Below are positions 1 through 6,928 of a stretch of 11,973 nucleotides of DNA, in pieces. The notes under the pieces are model-generated. The model was given only the letters and a program-made list of their open reading frames with translations. It made no database searches and was not told the DNA's origin. The stretch spans positions 1 through 11,973 of the forward strand of contig JAQTYP010000057.1 of assembly GCA_028688235.1 (NCBI GenBank), in the 5' to 3' direction. Numbering within the stretch: position 1 is the stretch's first letter; every line of letters starts with the position of its first letter. The position numbers were made by a program, and so were the translations under genes. The DNA comes from Methylomonas sp. Lineage in GTDB: Bacteria; Pseudomonadota; Gammaproteobacteria; Methylococcales; Methylomonadaceae.

Positions 1-17
1 CGACGCTCTTCCGATCT
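1..17. other. Residual Illumina TruSeq adapter sequence
   Basis: The 17 bases cgacgctcttccgatct are identical to the 3' end of the Illumina TruSeq read-1 adapter. They sit exactly at the contig edge, where untrimmed adapter commonly survives assembly. They should not be translated or treated as genome sequence. Confidence 0.93.
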
Positions 18-512
18 ATGAGTGTAATCAGGTTCGTATATGTGCAGGTCGGTATAGACGCCATCGCTGTCGCTGGTCAGCACGATTTTTAACGGGATGG
101 GAGATATTACTGCGTCGACGGTGGCCGCGGCTTTGGAAACTCCGGCGCTATTGGCGCATTCGACGATGACGCTGTTTTTGCCCTTGGCGGCAGGGAAGGA
201 TCTGGAAAAATTTCCGTCGGCATTGCGCGCGTAATAACGCACGCCGTTGATGTTGACGACGATGGGGTCGGCGCTTGTGTCCGTGCAACTGCCGGCAACG
301 GCTATCTGCATGGCGCTGGTCCAGCCGCCGGCCGGCCGGGTCAGCGTCAGCACAGGCGGTTCTTTATGCTCGTCCGTCGAGCCCTTTAGGCCGCGGCGGG
401 CAAGGACGTCGGGATCGTCGCTAGGTGCCGCGAAAACCGGCGGCAACGGTGCCAGCAGGCATGCGGCGAACATGCCGTAACGAAGCATGGGCAGGATAAT
501 ATGTTGCCGCAT
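18..512 (-). CDS. Secreted protein with Ig-like region and start of a DUF2135/YfaP-like domain, 3' truncated
   Basis: The reading frame runs from ATG at 512 without a stop to the adapter junction, giving 165 residues. An adjacent ATG at 515 is also possible, but the GGAGG at 518-522 lies 5 nt from the 512 start and only 2 nt from the other. Residues 1-28 form a signal peptide (short basic N-terminus, hydrophobic 13-27, VFA-A cleavage site). Residues about 52-136 have the alternating pattern of a bacterial Ig-like beta-sandwich (VLTLTRPAGGWTS, INGVRYY, VECANSAG). Residues 141-162 (LKIVLTSDSDGVYTDLHIYEPD) match the opening strands of DUF2135, where a D-L-H-x-x-E-P-D block is typical. The product is inferred to be periplasmic or surface-exposed; its function is unknown. 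The remainder of the DUF2135 domain is lost at the contig end. The family call rests on pattern recognition only. Confidence 0.72.
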
Positions 513-558
513 CATGGCCTCCGGGTGTCGGCTAAACAATCTGATTCGGCCGTCACTC

Positions 559-605
559 TAACAATGAAACTGCGTAACGGCAATAGCGGCAATCAAACTG
601 AAAAA
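559..605. repeat. Direct repeat copy 1 (~46 bp, pair with 731-776)
   Basis: This copy begins TAACAATGAAACTGCGTAAC and ends in TCAAACTGAAAAA. It matches 731-776 in the same orientation with about four substitutions or indels (for example AGCGGCAAT versus AGGGGCGT near the middle). The start-to-start distance is 172 bp. It has no coding signature, and its origin is unknown. Confidence 0.85.
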
Positions 606-730
606 ACGCGATAACGTGCGCTAAATTTGACGGCCGATAGGATGGGCCGACGCAAGGAGGCGCATCGATCGCGACCGTTGCGCCTCACGTTGTTCGGCAC
701 AACCTATGCGGGGTGCGCACCTTATCGAGT
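606..730. repeat. Palindrome-rich REP-like intergenic block between the direct repeats
   Basis: Three inverted repeats are packed here: GAGGCGCA (657-664) with TGCGCCTC (679-686); GTTGT (689-693) with ACAAC (699-703) around a 5-nt loop; and the perfect palindrome GGTGCGCACC (712-721). High GC and stacked dyads in a non-coding gap between two same-strand genes resemble REP/BIME-type extragenic repeats. An ORF can be read through it on the minus strand, but it lacks any recognisable protein character. Genome-wide copy number cannot be judged from this window. Confidence 0.6.
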
Positions 731-776
731 TAACAATGAAATTGCGTAACGGCAATAGGGGCGTCAAACTGAAAAA
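731..776. repeat. Direct repeat copy 2 (~46 bp, pair with 559-605)
   Basis: This is the second copy of the repeat described at 559-605. It begins TAACAATGAAATTGCGTAAC and ends in TCAAACTGAAAAA, just downstream of the LAB_N gene stop at 790. Confidence 0.85.
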
Positions 777-789
777 GTCATGCAACTGT

Positions 790-1080
790 TCAGACTTCCC
801 GTGCCGCCGGTTTTTCCTGTTTGGCATGTTTAACGACGAAGTACAGGTTGCGCGCATAAATCAACAAGCCTGCCCCTTGGCCTAATATGAAGACCGGGTC
901 TTCCTTATGGATGGAATAGACCAGCAGCGTAGAGCCGCCTAGGATGCTGAAATACCAAAACATCACCGGAATTACGCTCTTCTTCTGCTTTTCGCTGGCG
1001 AGCCATTGAACCAGAAAACGGGCCGAAAACAGGGCTTGGCCGACGAAGCCGACGATGAGCCAAACGGTATTACTGTCCAT
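790..1080 (-). CDS. LAB_N domain membrane protein (lipid-A biosynthesis N-terminal domain)
   Basis: This 96-residue protein consists of a stand-alone LAB_N domain (PF07578), the module otherwise found fused to the N-terminus of some lipid-A disaccharide synthases. Visible signatures are FSARFLVQWLASE (18-30) and a C-terminal YARNLYF (75-81). Three hydrophobic segments (about 6-28, 36-57 and 62-83) predict a small inner-membrane protein. The gene overlaps the end of the upstream GT2 gene by 11 bp, and GAGGTG at 1085-1090 gives a well-spaced ribosome binding site, so translation is probably coupled. In comparable cassettes it accompanies a polyprenyl-phosphate sugar synthase and an ArnT/PMT-type transferase, so a role in presenting or flipping the lipid-linked sugar is plausible but inferred. 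The family call is secure; the biochemical function is not. Confidence 0.88.
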   Translation of the reverse strand: MDSNTVWLIVGFVGQALFSARFLVQWLASEKQKKSVIPVMFWYFSILGGSTLLVYSIHKEDPVFILGQGAGLLIYARNLYFVVKHAKQEKPAAREV

Positions 1081-1798
1081 GTTGCACCTCTTCGACGATT
1101 GCCAGGCTATGGCGTTTTTTCAGCCAGATCGCGCCCAGTAAATCGATTATGCCCGCCGTCAGCCTGTCCAACGTACCGTACTTGGATTGGCCGTGGTTCC
1201 TGGCTCTATGGTTGACTTTGACCGAAATTACCCGGCCGCCGGCCATTTGCATCATGGCCGGCATGAAACGGTGTATATGGTCGAAATAAGGCAGGGCCAG
1301 AAATTTGTCGCGGCGGAATAACTTCAAGCCGCAGCCCGTGTCCGGCGTATCGTCGTGCAATACGGCCTGCCTGACGGCGTTGGCGAATTTAGACGAAAAT
1401 CGCCGCCAGCCGGTGTCGTTGCGTTTATGTCTGAAACCGGCCAGCATCCATAATTTATCGGAACTATGTTCCGACCAGGCATCGATCAAATGAGGGATGT
1501 CGGCCGGGTCGTTTTGGCCATCGCCGTCCAGTGTGGCTATCCAGTCGTAGCGGGCTGCCGCGACGCCGCTGTGTATGGCCCGGCTTTGCCCGCAGCTTTT
1601 TTGATGTTGCAACACCCGCAAAGCGGGGTAAGTCTGCATGGCTTGAGTTAATTTAGACAAGGTATCGTCCGTGCTGCCGTCGTCGACGAAAATCATTTCG
1701 TAAGCATCCTGCGTATTTAATGCTTGATCTATTTCCGAGATCAGCGTTTCTACATTGTCGGTTTCGTTATGAACCGGAACCACGACCGAAATTTTCAT
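1070..1798 (-). CDS. Family 2 glycosyltransferase, polyprenyl-phosphate sugar synthase (DPM1/ArnC-like)
   Basis: This 242-residue GT-A fold enzyme is likely to load a sugar from a nucleotide donor onto undecaprenyl phosphate at the cytoplasmic face of the inner membrane. The N-terminal VVVPVHNE (5-12), the donor-binding DDGS (39-42) and DGDGQNDP (91-98, with metal-binding Asp91/Asp93 and the DPM-type Gln95) are all intact. There are no clear C-terminal transmembrane helices, as in short DPM1-type enzymes; a hydrophobic stretch at about 210-222 could be membrane-associating. It lies 78 bp downstream of the ArnT-like gene and overlaps the LAB_N gene, suggesting one transcript ordered transferase, synthase, LAB_N. 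No strong Shine-Dalgarno precedes the ATG at 1798. The sugar cannot be deduced; mannose, glucose, galactosamine or another are all possible. Confidence 0.86.
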   Translation of the reverse strand: MKISVVVPVHNETDNVETLISEIDQALNTQDAYEMIFVDDGSTDDTLSKLTQAMQTYPALRVLQHQKSCGQSRAIHSGVAAARYDWIATLDGDGQNDPADIPHLIDAWSEHSSDKLWMLAGFRHKRNDTGWRRFSSKFANAVRQAVLHDDTPDTGCGLKLFRRDKFLALPYFDHIHRFMPAMMQMAGGRVISVKVNHRARNHGQSKYGTLDRLTAGIIDLLGAIWLKKRHSLAIVEEVQHGQ

Positions 1799-1876
1799 GT
1801 ATCGATGGGAAGTTTTGCTAAGTAATTAAAAAGTGTGCGGATTTTAATCTAAATCGGCGTTTCTTTCCGATTATCG

Positions 1877-3454
1877 TCAATTCGGGCTGGGAGACAAGGC
1901 TTGCTGCGCCGTTCTGAACACCAGCCAATATTCCCGGTGAGGTTGAATATAGGCGGCTTGATTGGGTTTGGTCTTTTCCAGATAAAGCAGATAGCCCGTT
2001 GGGTGCTGCCTAGCCCAATCCGTAGCCTGTTCCGGATTGATGACCTCCAATGGCTGCGTCAGGCGGCCGAGGAAATGCAGCTGGCCCTGGTAATCGCCGA
2101 CATAGGCGGCAGGTATCTGTCGTTCGTTGAACGCTTTCAATTTCAGCGCGGCAGGTCTCAGGTTGTATTGCAGGCCGGTGTATCGAAAGAAGAAAATGAA
2201 GCCTATGAAGATGGCGAGTACGATAGAGCTGGATAACAGGGCGACGGAAAGCCCACCCAAGCGCCATACCGATGCCGCAATGATTATGGCGATGGCGATC
2301 ACGCTCAAGCCCCAGTGCGGTTCGACTTGTTGCACCCAGTTCAATTTGGCGAGTCCGGGAACATTTGGCAAAAAGATCAGAAATAGCCCGACGATAGCGA
2401 TAAACAGCGCGGGCAAATAGTCCGCGGTTAATCTTCCGAGGCTATCGGAATGGCCGAGCACGCGCGCGCAGATCAAGGCAAATGCCGGCAGTATCGGAAT
2501 CAGGTAATGCAGTTGCTTGCTGGGCAAGGCCGAAAACAGCACGAACGAAGTCAGCAGCCAGGTCGAACATAGCCTCAAGCCGGTGTCGCCGGAAAAATCG
2601 GCCCTAACTATACTTTGCCACAGACGCGGCCAGGCGATCCACGGAAAAACCAGCAAGGGTAGGAAAATCAGATACCAATAAAAGCCGCGGGCATGGATCT
2701 TTGTGCCTACGGTACGGTCAGCGGTCTGGTGCCAGAGTATCGCGTCGGCATACTCTTTGCCGCCGGCGGAAGCGGCCGGTAAGGCCCAGGCCAATGCAAT
2801 CGCACAGCCGGCGAGTATGGCCAATCCCAGATAGGCAAACCACATTTTGTTAAAGCGGTTTTCGGGCTTGGACCAGAAAAAGGCCAGCAAAGCCGATGGC
2901 AAAAGGTGCATTAATATGACCGGCCCCTTAGCCAAGAAACCCAAGCCGATAGCCAAGGCGACATAGCTCCATCCTTTGAAACTTTCGCCTTTGACGGTCT
3001 CGACTAAGCCCAGCATGCCTAACAGCACGCAGCAGGTCAGCAATGTGTCGAACATCGTTGAGCTGGCGAACAATGTCCACAGCAAGGTGGCGAGCAATAT
3101 CCATGGGGCGCTTAGGGCGGTTGCCGAGTCTTCCGGCCAAAGCTTAGCTGCGAGCTGTCTGACCATAATCAGGTTGCCTAGAGCACAGAGTGGGCCTACT
3201 AACCTCGGCCACCATTCGTTGACGCCGAACAAGTTCCAGCCGCTTTCGAATAACCAGAATAATAACGGAGGCTTATGGCTGTATGTATGGCCGTTTAGAT
3301 AAGGCACTAAAAAGTCGCCGCGTTGCCACATTTCCCAGGCGACGCTCAGATAACGGGTTTCGTCTATCGGAATCGGATTGCGGAAAAAGATTGTCGTGGT
3401 CAGCAACAGCCACAGCGGAAAAATACCCCAACGGTAAACAAAAGGACTAGACAT
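1877..3454 (-). CDS. ArnT/PMT-family lipid-linked glycosyltransferase (GT83-like)
   Basis: This 525-residue polytopic membrane protein is the first gene of the cassette. It begins with a short cytoplasmic tail and one TM helix. The catalytic first periplasmic loop follows, containing DETRY (31-35) and YSHKPPLLFW (58-67), the hallmark of ArnT-type aminoarabinose transferases. About ten further hydrophobic segments run to residue ~430, followed by a soluble C-terminal domain of ~95 residues. Enzymes of this class move a sugar from undecaprenyl phosphate to lipid A or another acceptor on the periplasmic face. The neighbouring GT2 enzyme would make the donor. The upstream base composition shows no good Shine-Dalgarno before the ATG at 3454. 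None of the other L-Ara4N synthesis genes (arnA, arnB, arnD) is here, so the substrate is probably not aminoarabinose made in situ. I give no gene symbol for that reason. Confidence 0.87.
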   Translation of the reverse strand: MSSPFVYRWGIFPLWLLLTTTIFFRNPIPIDETRYLSVAWEMWQRGDFLVPYLNGHTYSHKPPLLFWLFESGWNLFGVNEWWPRLVGPLCALGNLIMVRQLAAKLWPEDSATALSAPWILLATLLWTLFASSTMFDTLLTCCVLLGMLGLVETVKGESFKGWSYVALAIGLGFLAKGPVILMHLLPSALLAFFWSKPENRFNKMWFAYLGLAILAGCAIALAWALPAASAGGKEYADAILWHQTADRTVGTKIHARGFYWYLIFLPLLVFPWIAWPRLWQSIVRADFSGDTGLRLCSTWLLTSFVLFSALPSKQLHYLIPILPAFALICARVLGHSDSLGRLTADYLPALFIAIVGLFLIFLPNVPGLAKLNWVQQVEPHWGLSVIAIAIIIAASVWRLGGLSVALLSSSIVLAIFIGFIFFFRYTGLQYNLRPAALKLKAFNERQIPAAYVGDYQGQLHFLGRLTQPLEVINPEQATDWARQHPTGYLLYLEKTKPNQAAYIQPHREYWLVFRTAQQALSPSPN

Positions 3455-3572
3455 GGAGGGCGTGTTGAAAAATCGAAAAAGATGGAATAATCATCGGTTT
3501 GGTACTGGGGATTTGTATAGGTGGCGAAGGCCGGGTAAAACAATAGTGAAATACGCGCCGGATTGGGGTGTG

Positions 3573-4622
3573 TCAGCTATCGATGACTTGCCATTGCAGT
3601 TGTTCGCCGGCCAACAACGGCGTGACGGCGCTGTCGCCGCTACCGTACTCGGCAGGTACGGTCCAGGGGCGTTTTTCCAGCGTCAGCGTCCCGCGATTGC
3701 GCGGTAAGCGGTAAAAATCAGGACCGTGAAAACTGGCAAAACCTTCCAGCCTGTCTAAAGCGCCGGCCTGTTCGAAGGCTAGGGCGTAAAGTTCCATCGC
3801 CACATGGGCGCTGTAACAACCGGCACAGCCGCAGGCATTTTCTTTCGAGGATGTCGGATGCGGCGCGCTGTCTGTGCCGAGGAAGAACTTAGGGTTGCCG
3901 CTGGTGGCGGCTTTAACTAAAGCCTGTCTGTGATGTTCGCGTTTCAGGACAGGCAGACAGTAAAAATGCGGATGTATGCCGCCTGCCAATATCGCGTTAC
4001 GGTTGTACAGCAGATGTTGGGGCGTGATCGTGGCGGCGACATGATCCGACGCCGATTCGACGAATTGCACGGCATCCTGAGTGGTCAGATGCTCGACGAC
4101 GATGCGCAATCCGGGAAATTGCCGGGTAATCCCGGTCAAATGCGTGGCTATGAATATTTTTTCCCGGTCGAAGATGTCGTGTTCCGGATGGGTCGCTTCC
4201 CCGTGAATCAGAAGCGGTACGCCGTGTTTTTCCATCTCTGCGAACAGAGGGTAGGCGGCTTCGACATTGGCGACGCCGGCATCGGAATTGGTCGTGGCGC
4301 CGGCCGGATAGAGTTTGAAGGCGTAGACGTGTTCGGAGTCGGCGACTTTTTTGATCTCGTCAGCTGTCGTGTTGCTTGTCAAATACAGCGTCATCAACGG
4401 AGTAAAAGCCGAATCGGGCGGCAAGGCGGCGATGATTTCGTTTCTGTAAGCCAAGGCCTGCTCGACGCGGGTGACCGGCGGTTTCAGGTTCGGCATGATG
4501 ATGGCGCGGGCGAATTGCCGGGCGCTATGGGCGATAACGGTTTTCAGCATGGCGCCGGTTCTGACATGTAAATGCCAGTCGTCCGGGCGGGTGATCGTCA
4601 ATCGCTCAGTCAATTTATCCAT
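3573..4622 (-). CDS. pyrC: Dihydroorotase, class II (PyrC)
   Basis: This enzyme catalyses reversible cyclisation of N-carbamoyl-L-aspartate to dihydroorotate, the third step of de novo pyrimidine synthesis. The chosen start gives 349 residues, against 348 in E. coli. It places RPDDWHLH at the same position as in E. coli, whereas the longer frame from 4655 would add 11 residues with no family counterpart. The binuclear zinc site is complete: His17 and His19, Lys103 (the carbamylated lysine, in FKLYP), His140 (LLIHGE), His178 (VEHLTT) and Asp251 (LGTDSAPH). The conserved CGCAGC block follows. Neither possible start has a good ribosome binding site. The gene is divergent from fmdB-aspS, with a dyad in the shared intergenic region. 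It lies 118 bp upstream of the ArnT-like gene on the same strand, so readthrough into that cassette is possible. Confidence 0.97.
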   Translation of the reverse strand: MDKLTERLTITRPDDWHLHVRTGAMLKTVIAHSARQFARAIIMPNLKPPVTRVEQALAYRNEIIAALPPDSAFTPLMTLYLTSNTTADEIKKVADSEHVYAFKLYPAGATTNSDAGVANVEAAYPLFAEMEKHGVPLLIHGEATHPEHDIFDREKIFIATHLTGITRQFPGLRIVVEHLTTQDAVQFVESASDHVAATITPQHLLYNRNAILAGGIHPHFYCLPVLKREHHRQALVKAATSGNPKFFLGTDSAPHPTSSKENACGCAGCYSAHVAMELYALAFEQAGALDRLEGFASFHGPDFYRLPRNRGTLTLEKRPWTVPAEYGSGDSAVTPLLAGEQLQWQVIDS

Positions 4623-4665
4623 TTTTGTATCATATTCGATTAAAATGGGCGCCATTCTAGCATTA

Positions 4666-4695
4666 AGGGCCTTGAAAAATTCAAAGGCAGGCCCT
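4666..4695. promoter_or_regulatory. Inverted repeat in the pyrC/fmdB divergent intergenic region
   Basis: AGGGCCT (4666-4672) and AGGCCCT (4689-4695) form a perfect 7-bp dyad. Inside it TGAA-AAA-TTCA (4673-4683) forms a second small dyad. The element lies 43 bp upstream of the chosen pyrC start and 36 bp upstream of the fmdB start. It could be an operator or a leader hairpin for either gene. There is no direct evidence of function. Confidence 0.35.
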
Positions 4696-4731
4696 ATTCA
4701 CAAGCTGTTTTTTGATTTTTATGGAGTCGTT

Positions 4732-4998
4732 ATGCCCATTTACGAATATCAATGCAATGCCTGCGGTCATGAGCATGAAGCCTTGCAAAAACTGGGTGCA
4801 GAGCCCTTGGTGGTTTGTCCGGCTTGTAATGAAGCAGAGTTGAAAAAGAAAATTTCCGCGGCCGGTTTTCGCTTGAAAGGCGGCGGTTGGTATGAAACCG
4901 ATTTCAAGAGCGGCAACAAGAAAAACGTGGCCGGCGAATCCAGTTCCAGCAGTAACTCAGCCGGCGGCGGATGCGGCGGCAGTTGTGCCTGTCATTAA
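4732..4998 (+). CDS. FmdB-family small zinc-ribbon protein
   Basis: This 88-residue protein opens with MPIYEYQC, the canonical FmdB/CxxC_CXXC_SSSS family start. Four cysteines in two CxxC knuckles (Cys8/Cys11 and Cys29/Cys32) make a zinc ribbon. The C-terminal third is low-complexity, rich in serine and glycine, and ends in a cysteine-rich CGGSCACH tail. GGAG at 4723-4726 is 5 nt from the ATG; upstream in-frame starts would add residues unlike the family. It sits directly upstream of aspS, an association common in gammaproteobacteria. The function is not established: FmdB was named as a proposed regulator of formamidase/amide operons in Methylophilus, but most family members are simply annotated as zinc-ribbon proteins. 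Confidence 0.9.
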   Translation: MPIYEYQCNACGHEHEALQKLGAEPLVVCPACNEAELKKKISAAGFRLKGGGWYETDFKSGNKKNVAGESSSSSNSAGGGCGGSCACH

Positions 4999-5007
4999 AC
5001 CTTCATG

Positions 5008-5052
5008 TTGGGTTACGGCTATCGCCTAACCCAACCTACCTATTTTTATTTT
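5008..5052 (+). terminator. REP-like hairpin followed by T-rich tract between fmdB and aspS
   Basis: TTGGGTTA (5008-5015) pairs with TAACCCAA (5027-5034), and the loop contains a nested GGC/GCC pair closing on TATC. A T-rich stretch (TATTTTTATTTT, 5041-5052) follows. The TTGGGTTA...TAACCCAA core resembles dispersed extragenic palindromes seen in many gammaproteobacteria. It may attenuate transcription from fmdB into aspS. The T-tract is separated from the stem by 6 nt and is interrupted, so it may be only a partial terminator or simply a REP. Confidence 0.5.
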
Positions 5053-5071
5053 GAACAACCCGAGAACAAAT

Positions 5072-6862
5072 ATGCGTAGCCACAAGTGTGGAGAATTGAA
5101 CACCCAACATCTAGGACAAACCGTCGCGTTGTGCGGCTGGGTACATCGTCGCCGTGACCACGGTGGCGTGATCTTTATCGATCTGCGCGACCGCGCCGGT
5201 CTGGTACAAGTGGTGTTCGATCCCGATGCGGCGGATAGCTTTGCGATAGCCGAAAGCGTACGTAGCGAATACGTGCTGCGCATCGAAGGCATCGTTCGCG
5301 ACCGTCCGGAAGGCACGCATAATCCCAACATGGCAACCGGCCAGATCGAGGTTTTGGGCAAGCACATCGAAGTGTTGAACGAGTCGGAAACCCCGCCGTT
5401 TCCGCTGGAAAGCGACATCGAAGTCAACGAAGAAACCCGTCTGCGTTTCCGCTACATCGACCTACGCCGCACCGCGATGCTGGAAAAAATGAAAGTGCGC
5501 CGCGACGTCACCCGTCATCTGCGCCAGTATCTGGACGATCACGAATTCTTCGAAATCGAAACCCCGTATCTGACCAAAGCGACTCCGGAAGGCGCGCGCG
5601 ACTACATCGTGCCTAGCCGTACCCACCCCAATTCCTTCTTCGCCTTGCCGCAATCGCCGCAGCTTTACAAACAATTGCTGATGGTCGCCGGCATGGAGCG
5701 CTATTACCAAGTGGTACGCTGTTTCCGCGACGAGGATTTGCGCGCCGACCGCCAACCCGAATTCACTCAGCTCGACATCGAAACCTCGTTCATGAACGAA
5801 CAGGAAATCATGGCGATCATGGAGGAAATGATACGCCGGCTGTTCAAGGACATCATCGATGTCGATCTCGGCGACAAATTTCCGGTGATGAGCTATGCCG
5901 AAGCCATGCGCCGCTACGGTTCCGATCGTCCGGATTTGCGTATTCCGCTGGAATTGGTCGACATCGCCGACGAAATGCGCGAAGTCGATTTCAAGGTTTT
6001 CTCCGGCCCCGCCAACGATCCGCACGGCCGCGTCGTGGCGATGAAACTGCCGGAAGGCGGCGAACTCAGCCGTAGCGTCATCGACGAGTTGACCAAATTC
6101 GTCGGCATTTACGGCGCCAAAGGCTTGGCCTATATCAAGGTCAACGATCTGGCGGCCGGCATCGAAGGTCTGCAATCACCCATCGTCAAATTCGCGCCGG
6201 CCGAAGTCTGGGCCAAGGTCATGGAAAAAGTCGACGCCAAAAACGGCGACTTGGTTTTCTTCGGCGCAGACAAGGCCAGCATTGTCAACGAAGCCATGGG
6301 CGCGTTGCGCGTCAAGCTGGGCCTGGATCGCAACCTGATCACCGGGCCCTGGAAACCGTTGTGGGTCGTGGATTTTCCGATGTTTGCCTGGGACGACAAG
6401 GCGCAACGTTTTACCGCGATTCACCATCCTTTCACCGCGCCGAGCTGCTCGGTCGAGGAATTGAAAGCCGATCCGGGTAAGGCGCTGTCGCGGGCCTATG
6501 ACCTTGTTTTGAACGGTACCGAGGTTGGGGGGGGCTCTATCCGTATCAACCGCACCGAGATGCAGCAAATCGTATTTGCAATTTTGGGCATAGGTCACGA
6601 AGAAGCCCGCGAGAAATTCGGCTTCCTGCTCGATGCGTTGAAATACGGCGCGCCGCCGCACGGCGGCATCGCCTTCGGCCTGGACCGCTTGGTCATGCTG
6701 ATGACAGGGGCAAGCTCTATCCGCGACGTCATAGCCTTCCCGAAAACCCAGACGGCGGCCTGCCCGTTGTTCAACGCGCCGGCATTGGTCAGCGAAGAGC
6801 AATTGAAAGAGCTGGGTATACGCTTGCGTAAACCGGCGGGCAAAGAGGAAAAGCAAGATTAA
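5072..6862 (+). CDS. aspS: Aspartyl-tRNA synthetase, probably non-discriminating (AspRS)
   Basis: This 596-residue class IIb synthetase charges tRNA-Asp and perhaps tRNA-Asn with aspartate. The start at 5072 gives MRSHKCGEL, aligning with known bacterial AspRS; a TTG at 5051 would add 7 unsupported residues. The N-terminal OB-fold anticodon-binding domain (about 1-105) contains HRRRDHGGVIFIDLRDR. Motif 2 is FRDEDLRADRQPEFTQLD (from about 218), a bacterial GAD insertion follows, and motif 3 is GIAFGLDRLV (532-541). His30 and Gly81 (RPEG) match the two residues tied to dual Asp/Asn specificity in Pseudomonas aeruginosa AspRS; E. coli has Leu in place of the His. This implies that Asn-tRNA is made through a GatCAB amidotransferase encoded elsewhere. 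An 8-G run at about 6527-6534 is in frame (EVGGGS) and is not a frameshift. Confidence 0.97.
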   Translation: MRSHKCGELNTQHLGQTVALCGWVHRRRDHGGVIFIDLRDRAGLVQVVFDPDAADSFAIAESVRSEYVLRIEGIVRDRPEGTHNPNMATGQIEVLGKHIEVLNESETPPFPLESDIEVNEETRLRFRYIDLRRTAMLEKMKVRRDVTRHLRQYLDDHEFFEIETPYLTKATPEGARDYIVPSRTHPNSFFALPQSPQLYKQLLMVAGMERYYQVVRCFRDEDLRADRQPEFTQLDIETSFMNEQEIMAIMEEMIRRLFKDIIDVDLGDKFPVMSYAEAMRRYGSDRPDLRIPLELVDIADEMREVDFKVFSGPANDPHGRVVAMKLPEGGELSRSVIDELTKFVGIYGAKGLAYIKVNDLAAGIEGLQSPIVKFAPAEVWAKVMEKVDAKNGDLVFFGADKASIVNEAMGALRVKLGLDRNLITGPWKPLWVVDFPMFAWDDKAQRFTAIHHPFTAPSCSVEELKADPGKALSRAYDLVLNGTEVGGGSIRINRTEMQQIVFAILGIGHEEAREKFGFLLDALKYGAPPHGGIAFGLDRLVMLMTGASSIRDVIAFPKTQTAACPLFNAPALVSEEQLKELGIRLRKPAGKEEKQD

Positions 6863-6928
6863 TGATCAACGCGAGTATGCGTCGGTGTTAATCGGCGCCT
6901 TCCTTGGCGGCCTTTTCGGTGGGGCTGC

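Noticed and set aside
621..857. 78-residue minus-strand ORF spanning the repeat block and the end of the LAB_N gene
   Set aside because: It reads through REP-like palindromes and overlaps the real LAB_N frame. The translation has no family character, and such ORFs are a well-known artefact of extragenic repeats.
1852..1872. AATCGG-N9-CCGATT inverted repeat between the ArnT-like gene and the GT2 gene
   Set aside because: The stem is only 6 bp and no T-run follows on the minus strand. There is too little to call a terminator or operator.
3930..4571. 213-residue plus-strand ORF opposite pyrC
   Set aside because: The minus strand encodes a complete dihydroorotase with every metal ligand. The plus frame is glycine- and arginine-rich antisense translation.
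6527..6534. Run of eight G within aspS as a possible frameshift
   Set aside because: The run translates in frame to EVGGGS, a conserved AspRS segment, and motif 3 follows in the same frame.
5462..6856. Long antisense ORFs (237 and 226 residues) opposite aspS
   Set aside because: These are shadow frames produced by the strong codon bias and high GC of aspS. The sense frame has all catalytic motifs of AspRS.
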